DNA from: JBCDCP01 sp039181495
Lineage (GTDB): Bacteria; Pseudomonadota; Alphaproteobacteria; Rhizobiales; Tepidamorphaceae
Reading direction: 5' to 3'
Assembly: GCA_039181495.1 (NCBI GenBank)
Contig: JBCDCP010000045.1
Coordinates: 1 to 20,697, forward strand
Length of the DNA stretch: 20,697 nucleotides
Part shown: in pieces, positions 1 to 7,482 of the stretch
How positions within the stretch are numbered: the stretch's first letter is position 1
How the letters are laid out: every line of letters starts with the position of its first letter
Notes under the pieces: model-generated
The model's database searches: none
What the model was told of the DNA's origin: nothing
What the model saw: only the letters and a program-made list of their open reading frames with translations
Position numbers and translations under genes: made by a program

Positions 1-2
1 AC

Positions 3-902
3 CATGACGACGATCTGCGGGTGATAGAGAGTGGCGAGGCTAAACTCGGCATTATCGAACGCTATACGCCTGCATCTGGTGAAGATGGCTGGGTCACAAC
101 TGACAAGATCCCTTTTGCGGATCCGACAACGGGCGAGCGGCGGCTGCTGGTCGTTGCTACCGACATCACGGAACTCAAGCGCCACGAAGCGCAGCTTCAG
201 CTGATCAATCAGAACCTCGAGAACTTCGCTTCACTGGCCTCTCATGACCTCAGAGCGCCGCTACGCCACATCATGGTCTACTCGGAGATCATCCGGAGCG
301 ACTTTGCCGACGAGCTTGCCGCTCAGGCCTCCGAACTCCTCGAGCAGATTGGCGAAAGCGCCGAGCGCATGCGCCGCATCATCGAGACATTCCTGCAGTT
401 TGCCCGCTCCTCGCCGACGGAAGTCGAACTGGTGGATACCGACCTCACGCTCGCCATCAAGGACGCGGCTGCGGCCGTCAGGATGGACATGGAGAAGACG
501 GGCTGCCGGATGATTGTTCCCAATGGTCCAATCCCGGTTCGCGGTGATCGAGCTCTTCTCACCCAGCTGTTTCAGAACCTGTTTGAGAATGCCATTCGCT
601 TTGCCCGTCCCGGTGAGCCGCCGGAAATCACTATCGAAGCAGGCAACCAGGCCGGCTTTTGGACTATTGCGGTTCAGGACAATGGCGTCGGCGTGGAGAC
701 CACCAAGCAGGATATCATCTTCGACCTCTTTGCACGCGGCAAACCGGCAAGAACGGAGGGCGACAGCGGTAGTGGCATCGGTCTCGCACTATGCCGGCGG
801 ATTGCAGTTTTGCATGGCGGCTCGATCAACATCGATCCGGACACGGCAAATGGCAGCCGGTTTCTGCTGTCGCTTGAAGAGAGCAGAGAGGCCACGACAT
901 GA
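3..902 (+). CDS. PAS-domain sensor histidine kinase, 5' end missing
   Basis: The reading frame is open to the left edge, so only the C-terminal part (about 300 residues) is present. It autophosphorylates on histidine and passes phosphate to a partner regulator. Numbering from the GTG at 21, residues 1-55 look like the end of a PAS/PAC domain, finishing in the typical VATDITELKRHE linker. The H-box is SHDLRAPL with phospho-acceptor His75. The N-box NLFENAIRFA, the G1 box DNGVGV, the F-box IFDLFARG and the G2 box GSGIGLAL follow in order, so the catalytic ATPase domain is complete. The SHDLRAPL form is typical of bacteriophytochrome-like kinases, but no sensor domain is visible to settle the signal. 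The stop overlaps the start of the next gene (ATGA), so kinase and regulator are translationally coupled and probably cognate. No membrane segment is seen in the visible part. Confidence 0.93.
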   Translation, partial: HDDDLRVIESGEAKLGIIERYTPASGEDGWVTTDKIPFADPTTGERRLLVVATDITELKRHEAQLQLINQNLENFASLASHDLRAPLRHIMVYSEIIRSDFADELAAQASELLEQIGESAERMRRIIETFLQFARSSPTEVELVDTDLTLAIKDAAAAVRMDMEKTGCRMIVPNGPIPVRGDRALLTQLFQNLFENAIRFARPGEPPEITIEAGNQAGFWTIAVQDNGVGVETTKQDIIFDLFARGKPARTEGDSGSGIGLALCRRIAVLHGGSINIDPDTANGSRFLLSLEESREATT

Positions 903-1294
903 AGAGACTGCTGATCGTCGACGACGACGAACTCGACCGAAAACTGATCGTCAGCGCGCTGAAGCGCGCGGACCCCTCAATCCGCATCCACGAGGCGCAA
1001 AGTGGTCAGGAGACGCACATCAAGCTCAAGGAGCTCTGGCCGATCCTCACATTGCTCGATATTCGGATGCCAGGGATGGACGGTTTCGAGGTGCTCGAGG
1101 GCATCCGCTCCGACGAGCATTACGCTGAACTCCAGGTGTTGATGCTGTCGGGATCCGACGACCCTGAAGACATGCGCCGCGCCCGCGAACTTGGCGCCAA
1201 CGACTATTGCGTTAAGCCGCACACACGCGAGGGCTACCAGGCCCTTGCCGACGACATCTGCACCCGCTGGCTCAGTGAAACGACCAAGCACTAA
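899..1294 (+). CDS. single-domain (CheY-like) response regulator
   Basis: This 131-residue protein is a bare receiver domain with no output domain. The acidic pocket (Asp8-Asp10), the phospho-acceptor Asp54 in LLDIRMPGMDGFEVL, the switch residue Ser84 in MLSGSDD and the invariant Lys106 in CVKP are all present. It should therefore be phosphorylated normally. The start codon overlaps the stop of the upstream histidine kinase (ATGA), which makes that kinase the likely phosphodonor. Lacking a DNA-binding domain, it presumably acts by protein contact or as a phosphorelay shuttle; the target cannot be read from this window. The next gene converges on it with only 20 bp between. Confidence 0.93.
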   Translation: MKRLLIVDDDELDRKLIVSALKRADPSIRIHEAQSGQETHIKLKELWPILTLLDIRMPGMDGFEVLEGIRSDEHYAELQVLMLSGSDDPEDMRRARELGANDYCVKPHTREGYQALADDICTRWLSETTKH

Positions 1295-1314
1295 CGGCGT
1301 CGGATCAGGTCGCC

Positions 1315-1773
1315 CTAGCGTCTGATGACGATCCGTGAGCTACGCGGTCCGTGCCGGCGGACGAGATTGAACAATGTCCGTGCATTTGAGGGATGTAGCC
1401 TGACGCAGCCATGGCTGGCCGGTCGCCCCAGCGCGCTGATATGGTTCGTCCCGTGAACGGCGTAGCCGCCACGGAAGAACAGCGAATGCGGCATCGGTGA
1501 ATTGTTGTATTTGCGCGAAAAGTACCGGGCATGCATCCGCTTGACCGAATAAGATCCCGTCGGCGTGCGGTAGCGACCGCGTCCGGTCGAAACGGCCCAG
1601 GTATACTTGTGGTGACCGTTGACATAAACGCGCATGCGTTGCTGTGAGAGGTCAATTTTGGCCACGACGCCAGCTTCCACCGGCGCTGGCGCAGCCAGCA
1701 TAAACCCCGTGATCAGGCCAGCCATCAGCAGCACAACAGTGCCGCGCAAGGTTGGGGAAATTGAAAGGCGCAT
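1315..1773 (-). CDS. periplasmic L,D-transpeptidase (ErfK/YbiS/YkuD fold)
   Basis: The family forms 3-3 cross-links in peptidoglycan, or attaches proteins to it, using a catalytic cysteine. The signature is intact: His107-Gly108, then the SHGCVRL motif with Ser120, His121, nucleophile Cys123 and Arg125. The chosen ATG at 1773 gives 152 residues with a clean signal peptide (hydrophobic core about 11-28, cleavage likely after PVEA at 34). It has an AAAGGA-type ribosome site about 8 nt upstream. A longer frame starting at 1926 is open but would put 51 low-hydrophobicity residues before the signal peptide, so I reject it. The mature protein is little more than the YkuD domain, with no LysM or peptidoglycan-binding module. 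It is divergent from the MepA-type endopeptidase, whose family cuts the same type of bond. Confidence 0.93.
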   Translation of the reverse strand: MRLSISPTLRGTVVLLMAGLITGFMLAAPAPVEAGVVAKIDLSQQRMRVYVNGHHKYTWAVSTGRGRYRTPTGSYSVKRMHARYFSRKYNNSPMPHSLFFRGGYAVHGTNHISALGRPASHGCVRLHPSNARTLFNLVRRHGPRSSRIVIRR

Positions 1774-2046
1774 CGGGTCAGTCCTTTTACTATGCCGGCA
1801 AAGGGCCTCTCTTCTGAGCTGGCCCAAGCCGATCCTGCCATGGTCCGGTGGCCCCCGCCGAACCGACCCGCAGCCGACTGCAACGCCGGCGCGTCCCGTC
1901 ACACCGCCTTTGAAAATGACAGGCAAACCAAGTGTTTGGCAGTAAGAAGCGTTTGTAAACTAGGTGATTCCCATAATTGGCGCGCCGATTCGGTCACGAT
2001 TTACGCTATGATGAACGTCAAGCTGATTCACAGCCGGGGTGCCGTC

Positions 2047-3033
2047 ATGCCACATCGAATTCTTGCTTCTGCGCTTGTCGTTGCCTGTGTCGTGACCGGC
2101 GGCGCCGGACTGGTATCAGTCGACGCCAATCCAGCAGCGGCCCAGGCGGCGAAGCGAATGTTCGGCGGTGTTGATCAACCGGCACCGCTTGAGTCGCGGG
2201 CGCTGGGATCGTATGCGCGCGGCTGCCTCGCCGGCGGCGAGGCGTTGCCCGTCGATGGTCCGTACTGGCAGGCGATGCGGCTTGAGCGGAATCGCAACTG
2301 GGGGCATCCGAATTTGTTGGCGTTGCTGCAGCGGCTCGCAACCGATGCGGCGACTCTTGATGGATGGCCGGGGCTTCTTGTAGGCGATCTGGCCCAGCCG
2401 GCTGGCGGACCGATGCTGACCGGACACAACAGCCATCAGATCGGGCTCGACGCCGACATCTGGCTTAGGCCCATGCCCAATCGCCGACTCTCTTATGAAG
2501 AGCGCAGCGAGCGGGGCTGGAGTGCCATATCGGTTCTCAAAAAGAACACCATGGAGGTGGACCCGAGCATCTGGACACTGACACATGCGCGGCTCATCCG
2601 CAGGGCCGCCTCCTACCCGCAGACCGCGCGCATCTTCGTCAATCCCGGCATCAAACGGGCCCTATGCAATGTGAATTGGGACGATCGCGCATGGCTGCGA
2701 AAAGTCCGCCCCTGGGGCGGACACCACTACCATTTCCATATCCGGATCTCTTGCCCGGCGGGCTCCGTTGGATGCAAGAACCAGGATCCACCGCCTATTG
2801 GTGATGGCTGCGGCGCTGAGCTCGATTCCTGGTTCAAGCCGCCAGACCCCAACCAGCCGCGGCGCCGGCGCGCACCCCGGCCCGAATTGACACTTGCCGA
2901 TCTTCCTCGCGAGTGCACCCAGGTGCTGCAGGCTGCAGGTGGCCGCATGACCTTCGGCCGCAGCAGTCAGCAGGACCCTGGCGCCATTATCCTGCCGAAC
3001 CAGGCACCACTACCGCCCCGGCGGACACAGTGA
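2047..3033 (+). CDS. mepA: penicillin-insensitive murein endopeptidase, MepA family
   Basis: MepA (peptidase M74) is a periplasmic zinc hydrolase that cuts D-Ala-mDAP and mDAP-mDAP cross-links and is not inhibited by penicillin. The zinc motifs are visible: His130 and Asp137 in HxxGLDxD, and the C-terminal cluster HHYHFH (residues 226-231) followed by IRISCPAG. I start at the ATG at 2047 because the protein then opens with a signal peptide (hydrophobic about 6-25, cleavage near ANPAAAQA). The upstream in-frame ATGs at 1792, 2008 and 2011 add unrelated sequence with no signal peptide. At 328 residues it is longer than the E. coli enzyme (274), owing to a Pro/Arg-rich C-terminal tail. It is divergent from an L,D-transpeptidase gene; the roughly 270-bp gap should hold both promoters, but I could not define them. 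Confidence 0.94.
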   Translation: MPHRILASALVVACVVTGGAGLVSVDANPAAAQAAKRMFGGVDQPAPLESRALGSYARGCLAGGEALPVDGPYWQAMRLERNRNWGHPNLLALLQRLATDAATLDGWPGLLVGDLAQPAGGPMLTGHNSHQIGLDADIWLRPMPNRRLSYEERSERGWSAISVLKKNTMEVDPSIWTLTHARLIRRAASYPQTARIFVNPGIKRALCNVNWDDRAWLRKVRPWGGHHYHFHIRISCPAGSVGCKNQDPPPIGDGCGAELDSWFKPPDPNQPRRRRAPRPELTLADLPRECTQVLQAAGGRMTFGRSSQQDPGAIILPNQAPLPPRRTQ

Positions 3034-3139
3034 TGCCAAAGAGCCCGCCAACCGCGCTAGTTAGGCATCAGTAGACGGGCCCATCGGGCTACTAAAACCA
3101 TCGTAACCTTGGCAGCAGTATCATCTGGCCAGTTGGGGC

Positions 3140-3799
3140 TTACTCAGCGGCAGTCGTCGCTTGCGTCGCCGGGCAGGCGACCCCGGTACCCCCCAATCCG
3201 CAATAGCCGCTGGGGTTCTTGGCCAGATATTGCTGATGATAGTCCTCGGCATAGTAGAACGTTGGCGCTGGCAGAATTTCGGTTGTGATTGGGCCGTAGC
3301 GCTGGGTGCTTAGCGCATTCTCATACACCCGCTTGGAGTCTTCAGCCTGCGTCCGCTCCTGAGCGTCTGAAAGATAGATGCCCGACCGGTATTGGGTGCC
3401 AACATCGTTGCCCTGTCGCATCCCTTGCGTTGGGTCATGCGATTCCCAGAACAGTTTGAGCAGCGCGTCGAGGTTTGTCTCGGCCGGATCGTAGACGACC
3501 CGCACCACCTCATTGTGCCCGGTCATGCCCGAGCAAACCTCCTGATAGGTCGGATTGTCGGTATGGCCAGCAGCATAGCCCACCGCAGTCGAGATCACGC
3601 CAGGATGCTGCCAGAAAATTCGCTCGGCGCCCCAGAAGCAACCAAGCCCAAAGATCACTTCGCGGGCATTGTCGGGAAACGGCCCCTTAAGAGGTGTGCC
3701 GAACACGAAATGGGTCGCAGCAGTCGGGATCGCCTCGGACCTCCCGGGCAGGGCATCGGCCTTGGACGGCATTACGGCGTTCTTTCGCATAAAAAACAT
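3140..3799 (-). CDS. msrA: peptide-methionine (S)-S-oxide reductase MsrA
   Basis: MsrA reduces methionine-S-sulfoxide in proteins and free methionine, using thioredoxin as reductant. The active-site motif GCFWG is present with nucleophilic Cys54. Two candidate resolving cysteines lie near the C-terminus in GYCGLGGTGVAC (Cys200 and Cys209), the arrangement of the three-cysteine E. coli-type enzyme. The N-terminal ADALPGR stretch also matches the E. coli form. I prefer the ATG at 3799 because a TGAGGG sequence lies about 9 nt before it; that same sequence abuts the in-frame ATG at 3808, too close for good initiation. The protein is about 219 residues, full length. The gene converges on mepA. 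Confidence 0.95.
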   Translation of the reverse strand: MFFMRKNAVMPSKADALPGRSEAIPTAATHFVFGTPLKGPFPDNAREVIFGLGCFWGAERIFWQHPGVISTAVGYAAGHTDNPTYQEVCSGMTGHNEVVRVVYDPAETNLDALLKLFWESHDPTQGMRQGNDVGTQYRSGIYLSDAQERTQAEDSKRVYENALSTQRYGPITTEILPAPTFYYAEDYHQQYLAKNPSGYCGLGGTGVACPATQATTAAE

Positions 3800-3982
3800 C
3801 GGACGCATCCCTCAGGTTATCTGCTGGTTGGGCGCACGGGACGGCACCCCGCGCCGCGCCTGCCTGCAATCGGCCGGCAAACGGAAGACATGATCAAATA
3901 TAGTCATCTTGTCGCGGTGCGCACAGGGGCGACTAAAGGCTGGCAGCGCTATGTCCGTGCAAAGATCTAACCGCGTGGGCTC

Positions 3983-4306
3983 TCAGCGCATATCTAGCCC
4001 GATGGCCACACTCCTTCGTCGCCGGCCAAGAAACGCAAACAGGAACGAGATCAGCATCAGGGCAATGCCGGCGGGCAGGCTGAGAAACGACACCAGCACC
4101 GGATCCCAAAGAAACGGCAGTGTGTAACGCTCGATCACCGCCTGGGTCAGGTTGAGGCTTGGTGGGCTCAGACCGAACCACACTTCTCCGATACTGGCGA
4201 TCTTCAGTTCCGAGGCAGCGATAGAGTTGGCCCCGTCATGCACGAAGGCAACAAGCGCTGCAGCAAACAGCCAGAAACTCAACGAACGAGCGAGAAATCG
4301 AAACAT
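3983..4306 (-). CDS. small membrane protein, two predicted helices, unknown function
   Basis: I do not recognise a named family. From the ATG at 4306 the protein has 107 residues. A hydrophobic segment at about residues 7-22 follows a short basic start (MFRFLAR), a second lies at about 63-93, and the second helix is capped by an RRRRS stop-transfer cluster. The central part (HDGANSIAASELKIASIGEVWF) is polar and would be periplasmic, giving an N-in/C-in hairpin topology. The composition is compatible with a conserved alphaproteobacterial hypothetical. A longer frame runs to 4471 but adds basic, non-hydrophobic residues, so I start at 4306. No clear ribosome site is visible. It lies about 180 bp upstream of msrA on the same strand, which does not establish co-transcription. 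Confidence 0.72.
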   Translation of the reverse strand: MFRFLARSLSFWLFAAALVAFVHDGANSIAASELKIASIGEVWFGLSPPSLNLTQAVIERYTLPFLWDPVLVSFLSLPAGIALMLISFLFAFLGRRRRSVAIGLDMR

Positions 4307-4556
4307 GGCCAACCGGTTTCGGTGGAGAAAGACGGCGGCATAAGAACGTTGCAAACCGTCCGTCGATGCCACATGGCGGCGGACGCTACTGCGCCAGCGC
4401 AGCCGAAACAAGCCTGTCTTGAACGTGCCCGACTGTTTGCACGTTGGTTGTCGCATCTTGGGAGGAAACACGCGCCGCCCTGATCACTGCTGGAGCAATC
4501 TGAGGACGGTCTTGCGCTCGCTCCGCCACGACGCTAAGCATCGCCGCTCTGATGTT
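4307..4556. other. non-coding stretch upstream of the tRNA-Ser region
   Basis: I see no convincing coding frame here on either strand. The open frames that cross it have no recognisable domain and run into the tRNA gene. It should carry the promoter for the tRNA-Ser transcript and possibly one for the small membrane protein gene, but I could not pick a convincing -35/-10 pair. Confidence 0.5.
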
Positions 4557-4584
4557 GGAGAGGTGGCCGAGTGGTCGAAGGCGC
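4557..4584 (+). pseudogene. tRNA-Ser 5' fragment (28-nt exact copy)
   Basis: The 28 bases are identical to the first 28 bases of the intact tRNA-Ser that begins 114 bp downstream. They cover the 5' acceptor strand, the whole D-arm and the first base of the anticodon stem. After that the sequence diverges: there is no serine anticodon arm, T-arm or 3' acceptor strand, so it cannot fold as a tRNA. It sits at the left end of an imperfect inverted repeat whose right arm (4628-4655) is a degenerate antisense copy of the same tRNA part. Confidence 0.85.
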
Positions 4585-4655
4585 CACCCAGCATTCGCGC
4601 CGCGAATGCTGAAATCGAGAGAAGCGTGCGCTTTTCTTCGACCACTTCCGCTACC
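4561..4655. repeat. imperfect inverted repeat with tRNA-Ser-derived arms enclosing a perfect hairpin
   Basis: The left arm (4561-4584) is tRNA-Ser 5' sequence and the right arm (4628-4655) is an imperfect reverse complement. The best-paired part is AGTGGTCGAAG (4570-4580) with CTTCGACCACT (4636-4646). GCGC pairs at the inner ends and GGT with ACC at the outer ends. Inside lies a separate perfect palindrome: AGCATTCGCG (4590-4599), one C, then CGCGAATGCT (4601-4610). A transcript would fold into a long stem with a strong internal hairpin. There are no T-tracts to suggest a plain terminator and no flanking target duplication that I can see. Confidence 0.7.
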
Positions 4656-4670
4656 GTGGAAGTTCGTGAT

Positions 4671-4760
4671 GGAGAGGTGGCCGAGTGGTCGAAGGCGCAC
4701 GCCTGGAACGCGTGTAGGCGGGCAACCGTCTCGAGGGTTCGAATCCCTCTCTCTCCGCCA
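4671..4760 (+). tRNA. tRNA-Ser (anticodon GGA)
   Basis: This is a complete class II tRNA of 90 nt with an encoded CCA. The acceptor stem is GGAGAGG paired with TCTCTCC, followed by discriminator G. The D-arm is GCC...GGC. The anticodon stem is CACGC/GCGTG around loop CTGGAAC, giving anticodon GGA at 4705-4707, which reads UCC and UCU. A long variable arm follows, then the T-arm GAGGG-TTCGAAT-CCCTC. The long variable arm and GGA anticodon identify serine. Protein-like frames across it on the minus strand (with GIRTLE and DHSATSP) are translation artefacts of the tRNA gene. Confidence 0.97.
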
Positions 4761-4941
4761 ATCAAATTTCGCAAAATTAGTCATCGCTGGATTTTCGTCA
4801 GTGGCGTTCGAAGGCGGGCATTATGTCACCCAAATGCGTAACTCCCTGTTGGTGATCGGGGTGCGTGTCGCAGCACTGTAACCAGGGCTCGCTCGAACCA
4901 GGGTGCCGAGCGTCGACTGTTCGACACCGCCAAAGTTCGAC

Positions 4942-4967
4942 AAAAAAAGTGCGAACTCCTCAGAAGT
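4942..4967 (-). terminator. possible weak rho-independent terminator after the universal stress protein gene
   Basis: Read on the minus strand downstream of the usp stop, a short stem (ACTTC with GGAGT around TGA, one G-U pair) is followed six bases later by seven T residues. The stem is only 5 bp, so this is a weak candidate. A second small inverted repeat (AGTTCG/CGAACT, 4934-4957) has the same T-run in its loop. Confidence 0.28.
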
Positions 4968-4995
4968 GTGTCTCAGCGAAATTCTGCAAGATGCA

Positions 4996-5409
4996 CTACG
5001 ACCGGACCACGTAGACCGAGCACTTTGCATGCGCGACGACGTGGCTTGCAGTCGTTCCCAGGATGTAATCCTTGATCCCGGGATTGGCCGATCCCATCAC
5101 GATCACATCGACATTGCGCTCGTCGGCAAACTTTACGATCTGGCGGTGGACTGCCCCCAGGAGAACGACTGTTTCCAGTTCTATCCCCTCGGCTGGATAG
5201 GCCGCGATGAACTTCTTCAGAGCCTTGCCCCAGTATTCCTTTGAGTCGACGATGTTCAGATTGCGTTCCATTTCCGGCGCGACGGTTGCCACCAGGAGCT
5301 TAGCGCCGCGACGGCGTGTCATCGCCACGGCTTCCTCATACGCGCTGAAATCCAGGTTCGCGTGGCGGAGGTTTATGGGGGTCAGGATCAGGTTTGTATC
5401 GCGAGGCAT
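4996..5409 (-). CDS. universal stress protein, UspA family
   Basis: This is a single Usp domain of 137 residues. It starts with the usual first strand (NLILTPIN) and ends with the nucleotide-binding loop GSANPGIKDYILGTTASHV, containing Gly106, Gly111 and Gly118. The loop approximates the ATP-binding G-x2-G-x9-G(S/T) pattern, with wider spacing than the consensus. The last strand, CSVYVVRS, is typical. I start at the ATG at 5409 because the first Usp beta-strand begins six residues later; the in-frame ATG at 5460 would add 17 residues of unsupported sequence. Family members bind ATP and modulate survival under stress, but substrates are rarely known. The gene stands alone on the minus strand, with the tRNA-Ser beyond its 3' end. 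Confidence 0.9.
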   Translation of the reverse strand: MPRDTNLILTPINLRHANLDFSAYEEAVAMTRRRGAKLLVATVAPEMERNLNIVDSKEYWGKALKKFIAAYPAEGIELETVVLLGAVHRQIVKFADERNVDVIVMGSANPGIKDYILGTTASHVVAHAKCSVYVVRS

Positions 5410-5761
5410 TCGGGGCAGTTCCGCTAATTGGAGACAAGGGAAAATCAGCTCATTGATCATAACTCAGTACATGCGGCAAGCAGAGTCCGCTCACAGCTTG
5501 AAGCGGCAACAGGACACCGCAGTTCGCTCTTAGCGCCAGTTCAAGCGATATCCGCATGCATCTCTTCCCAGCCATTCGAGCGATCGTAACAGTACGCCGG
5601 CGACCGCTGGTCGAGCTACACTGGCGTGGTTTGCCGTTCTCAACCCTACACTGATATCCAGTGTTTCTGATCACGCTGCGGAGTGAGTCGCCTTTCTCGA
5701 GGCCCGCACTGCCCCCCAGCGCAAACATCCTCAGCATTCCACCTTCTGAAAGAGCACAAAC
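5410..5761. other. 352-bp intergenic region, no gene seen
   Basis: This lies between the divergent usp and aldo/keto reductase genes and should hold both promoters. The open frames here show no family signature. The only structure I noted is a short inverted repeat, ACACTG-atatc-CAGTGT (5648-5664), about 100 bp before the reductase start. Confidence 0.5.
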
Positions 5762-6805
5762 ATGCGACGCACGACACTTGGGCGAACCGGAATTGACGTG
5801 AGTGAGTACTGCCTGGGCACTATGACCTTTGGCACCAATACATCGGAAGGAGAGAGTCACCGCCAACTGGATATGAGCCTCGATCTTGGGATCGACTTCC
5901 TGGACACCGCCGAGATGTATCCGGTCAACCCTGTTCGAAAGGAAACCGTCGGTCTCACTGAAGAGATTATCGGGCGATGGATCGCAAAGACCGGGCGGCG
6001 CGATGACTATGTGATTGCAACCAAGTGCGCCGGGGAAAACCGCTCCTTTGTGCGAGAAGCTCAACTTGTTGACGGGGCCGTTATTCGCGCTGCCTGCGAA
6101 GGCTCATTGAAACGGTTGCAAACGGATGTGATCGATCTCTACCAACTGCACTGGCCAAATCGCGGCTCTTATCACTTCCGACAAATCTGGAACTATGACC
6201 CCTCCAAGCAGGACCGTGCGTCGACGATCCAGCACATGGAAGATGTGATGGGTGCACTGCATGACTTGGTTACCGAGGGCAAGATCAGGGCGTTCGGCCT
6301 ATCAAACGAAAGCGCTTGGGGCACGGCGCAATGGCTTGCGTCTGGAGAGAAAACCGGTGGCCCACGGATCGCATCCATTCAAAACGAGTATTCAGTGTTC
6401 TGCCGCATGCCTTACGATGCCGACATGGCGGAGCTTGGGCACAATGAAGACGTGACGCTATTGGCGTTTTCGCCATTGGCGACCGGATTTGTCACGGGCA
6501 AATATCTGGACGGAACCCTGCCGAAAGGCTCTCGCCATGAAATTGCCGGTGGATCTCCGCGTCTCTCACCGCGCCTAGACGCAGCAGTGCGCGCTTTTTT
6601 GGAGGTGTCTTCGAAACACGGGATCGAACCTGTGCATCTTGCGATGGCGTTTTGTCTTCAACGCCCCTTCCCTTGCATTCCGATATTCGGAGCAACCACC
6701 GTATCGCAGTTGGAACATATTGCCGCCGGTGCCGACACTACGCTTAGCGACGAGATACTGGCGGACTTGGAAAGCGCGTTTCGGAGCTACCCGATGCCTT
6801 TCTAA
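5762..6805 (+). CDS. aldo/keto reductase, Tas-like
   Basis: This is a 347-residue cytosolic NADPH-dependent oxidoreductase of the aldo/keto reductase barrel family. The catalytic tetrad is visible as Asp48, Tyr53, Lys88 and His130, the last in LYQLHWP. The pattern GTMTFGTNTSEGESHRQLD, the AEMYPV motif and the long insert after LHWPNRG resemble E. coli Tas rather than the shorter 2,5-diketogluconate reductases. The C-terminal IPIFGATT stretch corresponds to the NADP-binding region. The ATG at 5762 is preceded by GAAAGAG about 8 nt upstream. The physiological substrate cannot be predicted. It converges on the LysE-type exporter gene with only 4 bp between stop codons, so the two are neighbours but not an operon. 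Confidence 0.93.
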   Translation: MRRTTLGRTGIDVSEYCLGTMTFGTNTSEGESHRQLDMSLDLGIDFLDTAEMYPVNPVRKETVGLTEEIIGRWIAKTGRRDDYVIATKCAGENRSFVREAQLVDGAVIRAACEGSLKRLQTDVIDLYQLHWPNRGSYHFRQIWNYDPSKQDRASTIQHMEDVMGALHDLVTEGKIRAFGLSNESAWGTAQWLASGEKTGGPRIASIQNEYSVFCRMPYDADMAELGHNEDVTLLAFSPLATGFVTGKYLDGTLPKGSRHEIAGGSPRLSPRLDAAVRAFLEVSSKHGIEPVHLAMAFCLQRPFPCIPIFGATTVSQLEHIAAGADTTLSDEILADLESAFRSYPMPF

Positions 6806-6809
6806 GAAA

Positions 6810-7442
6810 TCATCGTTGGCTGTCGAAAACGAGCCTCGCGGCAAGTCCACCGAAAACAAGGCCGAGAACATACCTCGACCACTTTGCAAAGGCCCACCGG
6901 TTTGCTGCCAGCGACCGCACACCCCCGAACAACCAGATCACGACTGCATGCACGGCCAGATCAATCGCCACAAATAGGGCTGCAAGCACCATGATCTGAG
7001 CGGCGACAGAACCGCTTTCGGGGTCCAGGAACTGCGGGAAAAGAGCCAGGTAAAACAGCGCCACTTTCGGGTTCAGCAGATTCGAGAAAAAGCCCTGTCT
7101 GAAGACAACGAGCAATGACAGTCGCTTCGATGATGTGGACTGCGATGTGAAGCCATCGCGCGCCGTAAACGCCTGCCAGGCGAGATAGAGCAAGTAGGCG
7201 GCGCCAAGGTATCGAACAATGTCATAGGCGTAAGGAACCGCCAGGAAGAGTTGCGACAGACCGAGTGCCAGAATGACCGCGTGGAAGACCGATCCAGCAG
7301 ATATCCCTAACTGCGTCACCAATCCGGCCATTCGGCCTTGAGCCGCACTTCTTGCTGCAACCAGGATCATATCGGGGCCCGGCGTGACGGCGAGCACAAA
7401 ACTGGCGGCGCTGAACAGAAGCACCGTTTGAATGTCCATCAT
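6810..7442 (-). CDS. LysE/RhtB-family amino-acid exporter
   Basis: This 210-residue inner-membrane protein has about six hydrophobic segments. The conserved PGPD motif is at 21-24, a Gly-rich second helix (GLVTQLGISAGSVFHAV) follows, and the family motif NLLNPKVALFYLALFPQF is at about 121-138. These mark the LysE/RhtB translocators, which export amino acids, homoserine lactone or related small amines with proton exchange. The start at 7442 has AGGAG 6 nt upstream; a second ATG follows immediately at 7439. It is the last gene of a probable three-gene minus-strand operon (DUF6196-like, RidA-family, LysE) with 40 bp to the gene before it. The substrate is unknown. Confidence 0.94.
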   Translation of the reverse strand: MMDIQTVLLFSAASFVLAVTPGPDMILVAARSAAQGRMAGLVTQLGISAGSVFHAVILALGLSQLFLAVPYAYDIVRYLGAAYLLYLAWQAFTARDGFTSQSTSSKRLSLLVVFRQGFFSNLLNPKVALFYLALFPQFLDPESGSVAAQIMVLAALFVAIDLAVHAVVIWLFGGVRSLAANRWAFAKWSRYVLGLVFGGLAARLVFDSQR

Positions 7443-7482
7443 CTGGAACTCCTAACTTGCAAGATCGCGTGCCACTTTCGAT

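Noticed and set aside
3..902. Naming the partial kinase a bacteriophytochrome
   Set aside because: The SHDLRAPL box is suggestive, but the chromophore-binding domains would lie outside the window.
1792..2046. 85-residue N-terminal extension of mepA
   Set aside because: It lies before a clear signal peptide at 2047, has no ribosome site, and overlaps the start region of the divergent gene.
3071..3094. Possible bidirectional terminator between mepA and msrA
   Set aside because: The pairing (AGTA/TACT and GCCC/GGGC with a bulge) is short and interrupted, with only a short A-run after it.
4557..4760. tRNA-Ser region as an integration (att) site of a mobile element
   Set aside because: No integrase or phage gene is nearby, and the duplicated part is the 5' part, whereas integrases usually duplicate the 3' part.
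4386..4784. Overlapping minus-strand frames with GIRTLE and DHSATSP-like residues
   Set aside because: They are translations of the antisense strand of tRNA-Ser and its 5' copy, a well-known annotation artefact.
5450..6064. 204-residue minus-strand frame upstream of and overlapping the aldo/keto reductase
   Set aside because: It runs antisense through the start of a well-supported gene and has no recognisable domain.
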